From: Owenia fusiformis
Taxonomy: Eukaryota; Annelida; Polychaeta; Sabellida; Oweniidae
Reading direction: 5' to 3'
Length of the DNA stretch: 64,000 nucleotides
NCBI GenBank assembly: GCA_903813345.2
Contig: CAIIXF020000002.1
Span: forward strand, 3,136,001 to 3,200,000
Shown in pieces: positions 29,301 through 37,575 of this stretch. Both the position numbers and the translations under genes were made by a program. The notes below the pieces were generated by a model. That model was not told the origin of the DNA. It saw only the letters and a list, made by a program, of their open reading frames with translations, and did no database searches. Every line of letters starts with the position of its first letter. The first letter of the stretch is position 1.

Positions 29301-30743
29301 TAATAAATAAGAGACGTAATTATATCTATCATCTCTGAGGCTCTTGGGTTTCCCTCCTCTTCTTCTTCATCGTCTACACCAATAGTTGGAAAGTATTTTG
29401 GTAAAGCATCCAAGCATGCGATTTTACTCAGATTATCTTAATAATAGGGGTCGCCCATTGGTCCAAATCCCATTTGTCCAAAACCCAAGCATCCGAATTC
29501 CTTTGGTTCGAATCCCGATGGTCCGAATCCTAATGCTCCGTCTCCAATTGGGCCGAATCCCAATCGTCCGAATCTCGTTCGTCAGAATCTCATTTCCCGA
29601 ATCCCATTCGTCCAAAACCTTATGACCTGAACATTGTAATCAATAGCACTACCACGAAGTATGATTAATTTATAGTCGTCCAGTTAAATGTATTACCTAC
29701 CAACAAAATATGTCAGATAAAGAATAAGACCCCAGCCTAGGTTTAACGTTGCTGAAGTATCTGTTTGTCTGCCCTGACATCTCCTCCTACACCGTTTGAC
29801 CTTAGGCCCTCATACTTTGTCAACATACTAAGTGGGTCGGTGGGCATTCTACGAAGGTCAGAGGTCAATGTCATGCCAAGGTAAAAGGTTAATATTCATG
29901 TTTTTGGCTATTTATGACATTTGGACTGTGTTGTGACCCTTGACGACCAATGATTAGATGTCTGAGGTCAAGGTTAACTTTATGGGTCTAAGTCATTCCA
30001 AGGTCAAAGGTCAATGTCTTGGTATTCGGTGATTAGGTATTTGGCGATATAAGGACCAATGAGATTCAGACCTTTGGTATTTGAATCAGAATTCACTCTG
30101 TTTAATATTTCTTGTTAATGTGCCAAAGCAATTTTCTACTGCAACAAATGGCCTTACAATGTATATATCTAGCCACTATTTAACAATGCAAATCAAATCA
30201 AATCAAATATATTCTTACCTGCCTACTGTCCGATGGTACAGTTCTGACAACATATGGGAACCTAGTTCTGTCACTTAATTGAGGGCTTGTAGCAAATGGA
30301 GCCACTAACGCTGTCTTTACGGTCTTCAAATATTCTGCAACTTTCATAGTTCTATCACTGCTTTCAGATCCAACAAATCCCACAACCCTATCTGGGTCAA
30401 TACGGGCACCAGTTGAATCATTGACCTCCAGAACACCTTCGTAAAAGACTTTAGTAATTTGCAATCCGTGTTCTGCTGATGAACAGTCATCCAAGAAAAT
30501 TGCTCCGATTTTGAAACCTACCAACTGTTCGTTATTCCTATTTACATATTCAAGAGCAAGGTCGACAGCTTCCATATACTGGAAAGGATATAATCTCATA
30601 TCCCTGCAACCATTCTCTGTTAGACCAAACATTACCACGATGTACAAATCACCATCTATGACAACGTTTGAAGGATAAGGTAGAGAGCCAACAAAGGTCA
30701 AGGACAAAATAGCCAATACTTTCACGAAGACGTGTATCATCAT
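20148..30743 (-). CDS. Predicted secreted class C GPCR-like Venus-flytrap (ANF-receptor family) protein with CxxC tail; no 7TM
   Basis: Eight coding exons in minus order: 30743-30219, 27767-27612, 24912-24759, 23622-23481, 23151-22859, 22514-22432, 21681-21573, 20314-20148. All junctions are GT/AG, all phases fit, and the total is 1629 bases = 542 residues + TGA. Residues 1-~23 form a signal peptide. Residues ~30-480 are a type I periplasmic-binding (ANF_receptor) fold: ENGCRDMRLYPFQYMEAV, GFVGSESSDRTMKVAEYL, FPYVVRTVPSDSRQ, SLGWPNVHVIIQDESSYAMD, LVFIGTESWG, CFTGIDG. Relatives are the extracellular domains of metabotropic glutamate receptors. Residues 485-542 hold ten cysteines with four CxxC pairs. 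The frame then stops, with poly(A) signals ~100 bases on. Ligand and partner are unknown. An unannotated splice to downstream 7TM exons is the main alternative, but none was seen. Confidence 0.87.
20318..21572. other. Intron 7 of the flytrap gene
   Basis: AT-rich and without a definable element or conserved open frame. No exon encoding membrane helices was seen on the minus strand. Confidence 0.4.
21573..21681 (-). CDS. Flytrap gene exon 7
   Basis: The acceptor is CACATTTCAG, the donor CCAAAA|GTAAGA. It encodes residues 452-487, IGASGSEGRSYTPDSK then a Tyr-rich stretch and the first tail cysteine (485). It begins in phase 0 and ends in phase 1. Confidence 0.83.
21770..22070 (+). repeat. Degenerate repeat with TGACCCTTGG / GGTCAAGGTCAA motifs
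   Basis: Three loose units contain CTGTGACCCTTGGTGAC, GATTAGGTGACCTGAGGTC and CAAAGGTCAATATC. The same motifs recur at 29790-30060 in another intron of this gene, so it is a dispersed family. Confidence 0.55.
22164..22416. mobile_element. 253 bp TA-flanked MITE next to a splice donor
   Basis: TA at 22162-22163 and 22417-22418. The left end is CAGAGTGGGCCAAAAACACC; the right end reads CAGGTTGGGCCAAAAAACAT in reverse complement. There is no coding potential. Its inner edge is 15 bases from the end of exon 6. Confidence 0.85.
22432..22514 (-). CDS. Flytrap gene exon 6
   Basis: The acceptor is TTTATTGTAG, the donor ATCAAG|GTAAAAAC. It encodes residues 425-451, QDFAIRDGESFRAYNFFYWQ then EDGTPIK, lining up with the 'FDxxGDxxxxYxIxxxQ' strand pair of class C flytraps. 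Confidence 0.82.
22859..23151 (-). CDS. Flytrap gene exon 5
   Basis: The acceptor is TTTTCTGCAG. The donor was set at GATG|GTATAA because it alone gives the TGIDG-QDF join expected from the fold and the correct phase; reading on gives IIIYIYPLVS and a stop. It encodes residues 327-423, including LTDSYFKSLFNCDTDCSTNM, MQVINAVLAIGKATLG and DNVCFTGID, the second lobe. Confidence 0.8.
23285..23370 (-). repeat. tRNA-derived SINE
   Basis: On the minus strand AGCTCCATAGCTCAGTAGTG gives an A-box-like region and GGGTTCGATCCC a B box, followed by a body containing GTGGACTCACTTTGGAGAC and TGGGCCCAGGACACGAGAC to about 23246. It sits in intron 4 and overlaps the spurious 5' extension of the exon 5 frame. 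Confidence 0.65.
23481..23622 (-). CDS. Flytrap gene exon 4
   Basis: The acceptor is ACGTGTAG, the donor CTTAG|GTAAGA. Two bases complete Arg 279, and the last two join the next exon to give Arg 326. It encodes LVFIGTESWGKTENFVKGHE and GSISAGLYGEPVKQFDGHLS, equivalent to the IGSDGW...EGA...FDxYF stretch of metabotropic glutamate receptors. No ATG or long frame marks it; it was found by looking for the missing segment. Confidence 0.85.
23957..24610. mobile_element. ~650 bp inverted-repeat element with internal hairpin in intron 3
   Basis: TGTTACGCGGTA at the left faces ACCGCGTAACA at the right, with GTGAG on both outer sides as a possible 5-base duplication. Subterminal copies of GAATATGCCATATACCGCAG repeat about five times in both orientations. 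The centre holds a 27-base-arm hairpin (24189-24260). Confidence 0.8.
24189..24260. repeat. GC-rich hairpin, ~27-base arms
   Basis: GCGCCCGGCCGATTGAGTAT pairs with ATACTCAATCGGCCGGGCGC and the stem continues through CTGTTC/GAACAG around an 18-base loop, with one unpaired base. It stands out by its GC content. Confidence 0.93.
24759..24912 (-). CDS. Flytrap gene exon 3
   Basis: The acceptor is TTATTTTCAG, the donor AAAC|GTTAGT. It encodes residues 228-278, SLQKRNSNEQIISAIINS and TDIVLYVAGDTSIRPLLEAK, the strand-helix where flytrap proteins read 'vvvvfaxexxxxxlleaa'. It starts in phase 0 and ends in phase 1. Confidence 0.85.
25716..27226. mobile_element. Tc1/mariner-type MITE (~970 bp) split by a nested foldback element
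   Basis: TA flanks at 25714-25715 and 27227-27228. The ends CAGTGCGTATCAAAAAATCG and (reverse complement) CAGGGCGTATAAAAAAAACG extend inward as ~200-base inverted arms (CATTCAATG, TTGCAAAG, GAATGATAT). Removing the nested 536-base insertion and one ATTGA leaves ~970 bases, close to the 956-base unbroken copy at 60106-61061 in the opposite orientation. Confidence 0.88.
25786..26321. mobile_element. 536 bp foldback element, CACTGGTGATCC ends, ATTGA duplication
   Basis: Almost the whole element is an inverted repeat: CACTGGTGATCCACTCGATT at the left, its complement at the right, and near the centre TTACTTCCTCACTTAAGTTA facing TAACTTAAGTGAGGAAGTAA. ATTGA lies on both sides (25781-25785, 26322-26326). 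A decayed relative is at 50365-50763. Confidence 0.9.
27612..27767 (-). CDS. Flytrap gene exon 2
   Basis: The acceptor is TTCTTACAG, the donor CTAAAT|GTAAGT. It encodes residues 176-227, starting GPAFAALFTSLGW straight after PSDSRQ of exon 1, then IQDESSYAMDLANAFKAAFE. It is 156 bases, phase 0 at both ends. Confidence 0.88.
27830..29047 (-). repeat. Dispersed element with tandem ~150-170 base units (AAAATGGCGGCCATTTT)
   Basis: Seven or so degenerate units carry GAAAAATGGCNGCCATTTTG, CCCTAGGCATCAGCATATA and ACCAAATCCGT. The head on the minus strand, ATCCCATCGGACGAAGTTCG with GTCCGTCCGTTTGTC, matches the heads at 3924 and 62630. It fills most of intron 1 near exon 2. Confidence 0.72.
29438..29635. 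repeat. Degenerate 15-base tandem repeat (CGAATCCCATTGGTC type)
   Basis: About a dozen 15-base units such as GTCCGAATCCCGATG and GGGCCGAATCCCAATC. Because the period is a multiple of three it keeps frames open on both strands. There is no sign of a gene. Confidence 0.75.
30001..30013 (+). promoter_or_regulatory. Perfect DR1 nuclear-receptor-type sequence inside a repeat
   Basis: AGGTCA-A-AGGTCA, the consensus direct repeat with one spacer base, 206 bases from exon 1 of the flytrap gene on its intron side. It is part of the CAAGGTCAAAGGTCA repeat family, so may be incidental. Confidence 0.35.
30219..30743 (-). CDS. Flytrap gene exon 1: start codon, signal peptide and first lobe
   Basis: Two ATGs in tandem at 30743 and 30740; the first is used here. 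Residues 5-20 are hydrophobic (VFVKVLAILSLTFVGS) and followed by a turn, fitting a cleaved signal peptide. The rest is the N-terminal lobe, ending VRTVPSDSRQ at the CAG|GTAAGA donor, phase 0. Just upstream TCTCTAATAG (30752-30751) looks like an acceptor, so a 5' untranslated exon probably lies further right. Confidence 0.88.
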
Positions 30744-30839
30744 AATTTTCCTATTAGAGAAATAAAAATAAGATTACTATTAACATGTCGTAAATATAAA
30801 AGCTCTAGTCAGGTACATACATCTTAAATGAATAAGAAC

Positions 30840-30912
30840 ACAAGGAGCACATGCGTCTCGAACTCGCAACCTCGTGGTTACGGCGCCCAATCGCCTAGCC
30901 CTGTAGTCCCAA
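30840..30912 (-). repeat. tRNA-derived sequence upstream of the flytrap gene
   Basis: Minus strand GGGCTAGGCGATTGGGCGCC then GAGGTTGCGAGTTCGAGACG, giving a B box GAGTTCGAGAC and an A-box-like TAGGCGATTGG. The stems are imperfect. Confidence 0.5.
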
Positions 30913-31169
30913 TTATTCAAGGAAGAGCATTATTCCCTCCTTTATTGATAATGTTCATCGCTGAATAAAAGTCCATAGCTGAAAACGTATTGAGACCCAT
31001 TTTGTGAAAAACTAGCATAATTTAAGCATTTGTAATTCTAATATAAAAGTGATTCATTTGTAACATTTATCTTGTCAGTACCTGAGAAACAATACAAAAC
31101 GTCGATACACTTATTGCATAATTTTTTGGTATTGATAAGAAAAATAAACTCAAATTTATAGCTTAGACA

Positions 31170-31476
31170 CCACCCTATGCAGACAGAGCCTGTGGGAAAT
31201 ATTGGGTGCGGCGCAAATGAGCGGAGGGTGCGGAGCTAACGGTCATTTTTGAATTTAAAATTGGGATATTTCTGAAACTAAGCCGTTTTGGCTTATTATC
31301 ACAATTGTATTGATATTTGGTGTCAAATACACATATCTTGGTATATTTGAAGTCCCAAAACGGCTTAGTTTCAGAAATATCCCAAATTTAAATTCAAAAA
31401 TGACCGTTAGCTCCGCACCCTCCGCTCATTTGCTCCCCACCCAATATTTCCCACAGGCTCTGTCTGCATAGGGTGG
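31170..31476. repeat. ~307 bp near-perfect palindrome (foldback MITE)
   Basis: CCACCCTATGCAGACAGAGC at the left pairs with GCTCTGTCTGCATAGGGTGG at the right; pairing continues through GAGCGGAGGGTGCGGAGCTA and AGCCGTTTTGG for ~125 bases each side with few mismatches, around a loop of ~55 AT-rich bases. No coding potential. Confidence 0.95.
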
Positions 31477-32110
31477 AAACCTAAATCATATATTTAAAAT
31501 CATTTTGTATTATTTTCTGTTGCATTGTGTACAAATTGGGAAAAAATGGGATTTCATGTTTTGGTAGTTTTTTGACCTCTGTTAATAGCAGGAATAATTC
31601 AGCCTGAAAGCGGGAAGTATATTAAAAGGTTATAATAAAAATTATTAGGGAACATATGTAGGTATATGTTAATGTTAGGTCAAATATCGCTGTGCTATAG
31701 TGTGCTTCCAACTCCTTTATTATACGTCCTAGAGATTTCATACCATGGACTATAGTGCATTTTAGAAGTGTAAATATCATGTCTTTCATTTAACAACCAA
31801 ATTCAAAAAAATGTCCCATTTGATGTCGCCGTATGTTATCTCGGAAAATATTAGAGGTGTATCTTTAGTTTCTGTATATATTTCATCAATAACTTCAAGG
31901 CCATTCATTCTCATTCATTTCTGAATTAGAATTTCATAAATGTATTTTTATCAGGGCCCTAAAGTGTCTGCCGCCGTTTTGAATTTTGATTTTCAAGTCA
32001 TGTTTACAGGTATTTATTATTACGTTTTATTTGATTTCCAAACTAATCTACTTCGCCACCGCATGTTTCCAAGAGAAAGTGATAAACGAAACCGTACTCA
32101 TCTTGAACGA
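31477..32110. other. Upstream DNA of the flytrap gene, nothing recognised
   Basis: AT-rich, no exon-like frame or element end. It may contain the unrecognised first exon or promoter. Confidence 0.35.
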
Positions 32111-32117
32111 TATAATA

Positions 32118-32302
32118 TTTTGAGATTTCACCTTCAATGACCTTGTCAGGGTCAAAAAGGTCTTTTTTCAACTTGCTTAAAATTGACCAATTTTTATTTT
32201 TAAAATTATCTTCAAGTTCTCGGAAATTCAAATCTGACTTAAGATTGAACTAATAATATTTTGAGCAACTACGTGGTGACATTTTGTCATGTTAATGCCT
32301 TC
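32118..32302. mobile_element. Truncated right arm of the AGGTCA-core element
   Basis: TCACCTTCAATGACCTTGTC, GGTCAAAAAGGTCTTTTTTC and the end ACGTGGTGACATTTTGTCAT match the last core unit and right arm at ~10980-11190. The left arm is absent. Confidence 0.8.
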
Positions 32303-34777
32303 ATGTGTGGGCAGGTGGATGGGTTCGACCCCCCCCTTTACTGAAAGCTGGCTACGGGCATGTTGCTCATATTGCATGTGAAGTATTAAAGATAGCAATA
32401 GATGCAAACGTATTCTTGCACTTACAATGACTAAGATGTGCAGGCACCATTTATGATTTCGGGCAAAGGCGAAACATTCATCATAGGGAACAACAAGCGG
32501 CATTCAAATCATAATGTCATGAAAAAACACGCAGTGTGGGCAATGAGGGAATGAGAAACATCACTCAAAGTTGTATGGTTATGTGTCGGTCATGGAAATA
32601 AAAAGAAAGCATAGCATTTTGAATAGGAATGTAAAGGTTACATGCATCGCTATTCCCACAAAGTTATAACATGATCATATGTGAAACTGAGAGTGAAATA
32701 TATTGTTTCTTGGTTTGGCAACGACTCATTCTTTGCTGTAATTTAAACATGAACATAAAAATACGAATACAACTAGCTTTTGATCGTTCATTTATATTTC
32801 ACATTATTTTAAAGTATTTTTGTATCCTCCAACACATGCTCATTGAAATTTTACAAAGACAATTCAATTAATTAAAAAATTAGATAATAATGATCTAAAC
32901 ACTTTCATTAATTAAGTACTTTCATTTCTCAAAATAATAATCTAACAATTTTTTTGTCAAAGATGATATCTTAATGTTTGGAGGATACAAATTATTGGAT
33001 AGCCTAATCTAGACAACTTGAATGACGACAGAAAAAACCTACACTCAATCATATATGTCCATTGTCTGCAATCGAAGATATGTTATCAAAATGCACCTTC
33101 TGGCATAGCTTTCACCAAATAATGCATCAATAGTGTATATTAATATGGCCGATTTGTTGGAGGATACAAATATTTGACAAATCGTATACATATAGTAAAA
33201 CATACTTAATTATGTGACTCAGACATATCAAACATACCGCTTTCAAGAGTTGGTTGCACATACATTTTATTAACATGCTCAAAAATATCAACGCAATCGA
33301 TACATTTTAGGTTAAGAAATCCGAGTTTATATTTGCCGAAAAATAAAATATTTTTATTTGTCTAAAAATCCATAATTAAAGTGATATTTTTTAAAAAGAT
33401 AAGCAATATTCCAAACAGGTACCTTGTGGTAATGATTGCTTAAAGTCTGGTCAACAAAATATAACATATTACATGTCCATGAAATCAACATATACTCGTA
33501 TGTCGCAGTCTCTAGTACAACAACAGATTTTTAAAATATACATTATCGTAAATTGTCCCATAACTTGTTGCTAAAATGCGGCATTATTATTGGTTTTAGA
33601 TTTATGACGCAAGTGTGTTTGAGTCTGTCGTTGATTACAAATTGGATGTTGCACTTATCTCGCATGGAAATTCACATATATCAGAACACATGCATCACAT
33701 GCATCATACTTATCTTGCCGATCTTACAGAATATCCATACACAAAACTAAGTTTAACTTATGATAAATTAATTTAATATTGCATAAAACTAGCTTGGTTG
33801 TATTTTTGATAGCTTGGGAATTCGATAACTTTTGTTATTAATGGTGAATTCAACGTTGCGTACGTAAGTTAACATTCAAAGATGTCAAAATTCGTATATT
33901 TACGTTTAAATCGTATTGATTCATGACTACCCAATCTTGGTTAATACACTGCATTTGTTATCTTTATTTTTCTGATCTAAACAAAAACTACATACAGAAA
34001 TCCTCTTTACTTTATGCTGTTTAAGGCGAGATATGTTTTTTTCAGAATCGTTTTCAGTAACTGCAGGAAAAACACACCCAATCAGGTTTCTCTTCGTTAA
34101 AGCTTTCCTTTTAACTCAAAAATAATATATTTTCCTTCGTTTGTAATCCATTATATAAGTTGCTATATACGAGTATGACACATTTATGATCAATGAAAAG
34201 TTTTACAATTTAAAAACCGAATGGTTAATTTTACGACCATGTAATTTTGCTTTTCTGTACATATTCAGAATATAGACACATATTGCAGAAATAAATAATA
34301 TTGCAAAAAATAATTGATTGGATCTAAAGTTTACGCAATAAACTAAATATATATTCATAGTAACGGAGGTTTTTAATACCTTATTCCAATAGATTTTGGT
34401 TGACGTATAATATGCCATATCTTGAAAACGAGGAGGAGATTGTTCAAAATATTCCACAGTGTTATCTATCAATATCTGTTCTTTTGTCTCAACAAAAAAA
34501 TAATCAGTGATACTCTGATTTGATAAACTGATTTTTCAAACCTGAATTGGGACATTTTTTTAATTTAGTTGTTAAATGTTTATTTCTTATTCATACTCAA
34601 CGTACTGCTAAATGAAGCAAAACCAATATAAACGATCAAAAAATAGGCAAAATAAGCTTTCCAATTGTGTGCTGAATGTGTAACTAGCTACAAAAACTAC
34701 TTTTATATGTAGTGCTGCCAATTTGCAACAGATATTTTTTCATCTTGTATTACAGTTTGATGTACCTCAGTTTTTTT
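32303..34777. other. Intergenic, no gene recognised
   Basis: AT-rich; GGAGGATACAAAT recurs at ~32979 and ~33159. Short frames have no family resemblance. Confidence 0.35.
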
Positions 34778-35127
34778 GCCGCCTGGACCAAGGTGGATTT
34801 CTTCCTACCCACCCTACCATGTAGGGTTAATTTTTTAATTTATTCTCTTGCATAATTATAGGCAACAACAACAAAAATTTGACGTTTAAGGTATATAAGC
34901 GATTGGCAATTTTTAACGATATTAGTATCTTTTTTTATATGGATTCTGAATCTAAAATTAGAATTGAAATCCGACTTTCGGTTCAGCGTCTTTGACCTTA
35001 TGAAATTTCCAAAAAACAATTCGTGATATCCCCATGTTAAGGCAATGGCACGGCTGGTGGTAAATTTATAAAATTCGGATCCTGTATTGTGGATTGGTAG
35101 GTTGAAATCCACCAAGGTCCAGGCGGC
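34778..35127. mobile_element. 350 bp inverted-repeat element
   Basis: GCCGCCTGGACCAAGGTGGA at the left and the reverse complement GCCGCCTGGACCTTGGTGGA from the right, extending through TTTC and CCTACC to ~35-base arms. Target duplication not clear. Confidence 0.75.
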
Positions 35128-36087
35128 TAATTAAATAATTCTATTTCTCAGTCACTCAATGTATGATTTAATTCTTTTATAGAGGCAATTACAAAATACA
35201 GAATGATATGTCTAGTGGCGTGCTGTGTGCATGGATAGTAATTTTAAAAAGTAATAATAAAACTAACTCGTGTCAGTCCTCACAAATATTTTTTCATCTA
35301 TTATTAATCTATGCATTGTACCCGATTTCTCAATTTTTGAAGACTGTTATATTATGCAAGAGATGAAAAGAAGACATTAATCTTTCCAATGGTGCAATTC
35401 ATGTGTGTCTAACTTTTCAAATCATAACAAAAATACGTAGTTTAATTGTCAGTTTGCGAAAATATTTTGTCATCTATTGTTACAGTTCTATGTCCCCGAA
35501 GGTTTATATAAAGCTTTTTGTCTAAAATATATTAGATTAGACACTTAAACATGTTCCATATACAATCAAGCTATTCGATAGTTTCCAACATACTTTCAAA
35601 CTTCTCCTGACATTGATCAGCTTTACCTGATGTTTTCCAGCTTTACCTGATGTTGTCCTGTAAAAGATATATTGTTGACCTGTCTTGCGTTCCCGACCTG
35701 TTCAATTCCTTTTGAATGAAGCTCTCGATATGATTATCCTCCTCTTGATGTATAATTATCTACCCACCTACATACTGACATACACAGGATGGGCCAAAAA
35801 ATGTGAAATTTTTCATCATGCATAATTTTCGATAGACTCACTTTGAAATTGTTCCTGAAATGGGATAAATGAATCTTCAGGGGTTTTGGATAAGAAATAC
35901 GGATATCAAGGTTATGATGAATGTAGACAAATACTTTGAGCAACTATTTTACACGGATATTAGTCACACCCCACACAAAAGTAGCATCCATATTTCAGCT
36001 TGTAAGAGAGACATACAGGTTAAGGTGTTCATTGTAATCTCAAAGTCAAAAAATGGAATATTAGAAATATCATATGAAATCCTATTA
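35128..36087. other. Intergenic; includes a single MITE end
   Basis: TACACAGGATGGGCCAAAAA at ~35781 resembles one end of the 22164 element, without an obvious partner. Otherwise nothing is recognised. Confidence 0.35.
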
Positions 36088-36089
36088 TA

Positions 36090-36194
36090 TGAGGGGTTAT
36101 CATTCTATGCTGCACGTTTGTGTAAATTTCATTAGAATATATTGAAAATAAAGAAATAAGAGAGATATTATGAGAACTTAATGATAACCCCTCA
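36090..36194. mobile_element. 105 bp mini-MITE derived from the 15541 family
   Basis: TA at 36088-36089 and 36195-36196; ends TGAGGGGTTATCATT and AATGATAACCCCTCA. CTATGCTGCACG through TATTATGAGAACTT matches the right ~105 bases of 15541-16079, so most of the parent is deleted and the left end rebuilt. Confidence 0.82.
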
Positions 36195-36196
36195 TA

Positions 36197-37570
36197 CATT
36201 ATGCCAAATTAGTAAAATGGATTCAGCATCAAGAAGATAAGTGACTGGAGAAATCTGTATAAGGAAGACTATTCTGAGATAATATTGGTGGCAAGGAAGA
36301 TTAGTAATGCGCTAGATTAAGCCTACAAATGATAGAACTTGTTATTTATATTTATAATTCTAATATGATACGTGACGTCACAATAGCTAGAACAATTGAT
36401 TTACTGGTCTATATTGGAGTATGTATGACCACTAAAATTCATAAATGCAAATAGTTGTGTTTCTTGTCTGTTTATCATGAAAGACCTCATTCGCTACGCG
36501 ATTTCGGTCTTTTAACATTACCTGTAAACCATGAGCTAATTTACATTCACAACTGTATTAACTTTTTACCCGACTAATATAGATATGGTTGTCCCAGGTC
36601 GGGGTTGACTGTATAATTGATTGCCACATCCCTTGCAAAAGTAATACTAAAATCCATGCGTTTGTAAAAAAATAAATTACAAAATGTATGTTTTCAGGAC
36701 CACCTAGTAGAATATTAAATAATGACATGACATTAAATTAAACAATGACATTTACATTGAATTCTATTGCCATTGTAATATTTTAGTGGATGTTTTCATG
36801 CTTCATCTACTGTTACACAGATGAATTGCAAATGAATAAATTCATGCACGTCAATTGGTAATTAAATGAGTAATAAAGAAGTATGAAATCGGGTTTTTAT
36901 TACTCTTACCGTGTTTGAGATATCAATGTCCATAAGTTTCATCCCTCCCCTGCCCATTACCACTGCAAGAACCCCCCTCCCGTGATATTTCAGTTATTTG
37001 TCCAAACTTTCATCATAGCATAATACCAATCATAACTTTATGGAACATAACATTAATCGGAAATGTGTTCATTCAGTCATACACTTTGGAGACGGAGCTA
37101 AATGAAGAAATCGGGATAGTCGAGATAATGGTTATGAAATACAGATATACGTGCTGCAGTGTATAGTAATAGGTTTAAGTATATGAGGCGAGGCTGAAAT
37201 AATTGAGATCTGATTTCATGCGGAACATAATTCAATGTAATCTTATTAGAAATATATTTTACTTGGTTGCATCCAGAATAAGATAAAATAAAACGTTCAT
37301 ATCGCCAGGGGGAAGATAAAACAATGCGTTTTGTAAAACGGTTCAAAATGTTGTGTTCCAAGGTTGTCTGTGTAAACCAGAGCGCTTAATATCAATGATT
37401 CATTATCGTACCTAAAAAGGTACGATATTGTCGTCAGGATGGCAGACTGGCGGACGGCGTCTCACTTTTTTCGAACTCCCGTGCAGTGATATATCACTGC
37501 GGCGGGCAGGTATCTCATCGTAAGCATGGTAACTTCGTAATAAACAACTGACGTGATTGGTTCTTGTCCC
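36197..37570. other. Intergenic, no gene recognised
   Basis: AT-rich sequence with short unconnected frames. Just before the next element TACCTAAAAAGGTA (37410) is a small palindrome. Confidence 0.35.
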
Positions 37571-37575
37571 ATGCT

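Noticed and set aside
29386-29625. Open frames on both strands with RIPLVRI-type repeats
   Set aside because: A 15-base degenerate tandem repeat explains open frames on both strands.
31170-31476. Conventional microRNA precursor
   Set aside because: Arms of ~125 bases are far longer than animal pre-miRNAs; a foldback MITE is the simpler reading.
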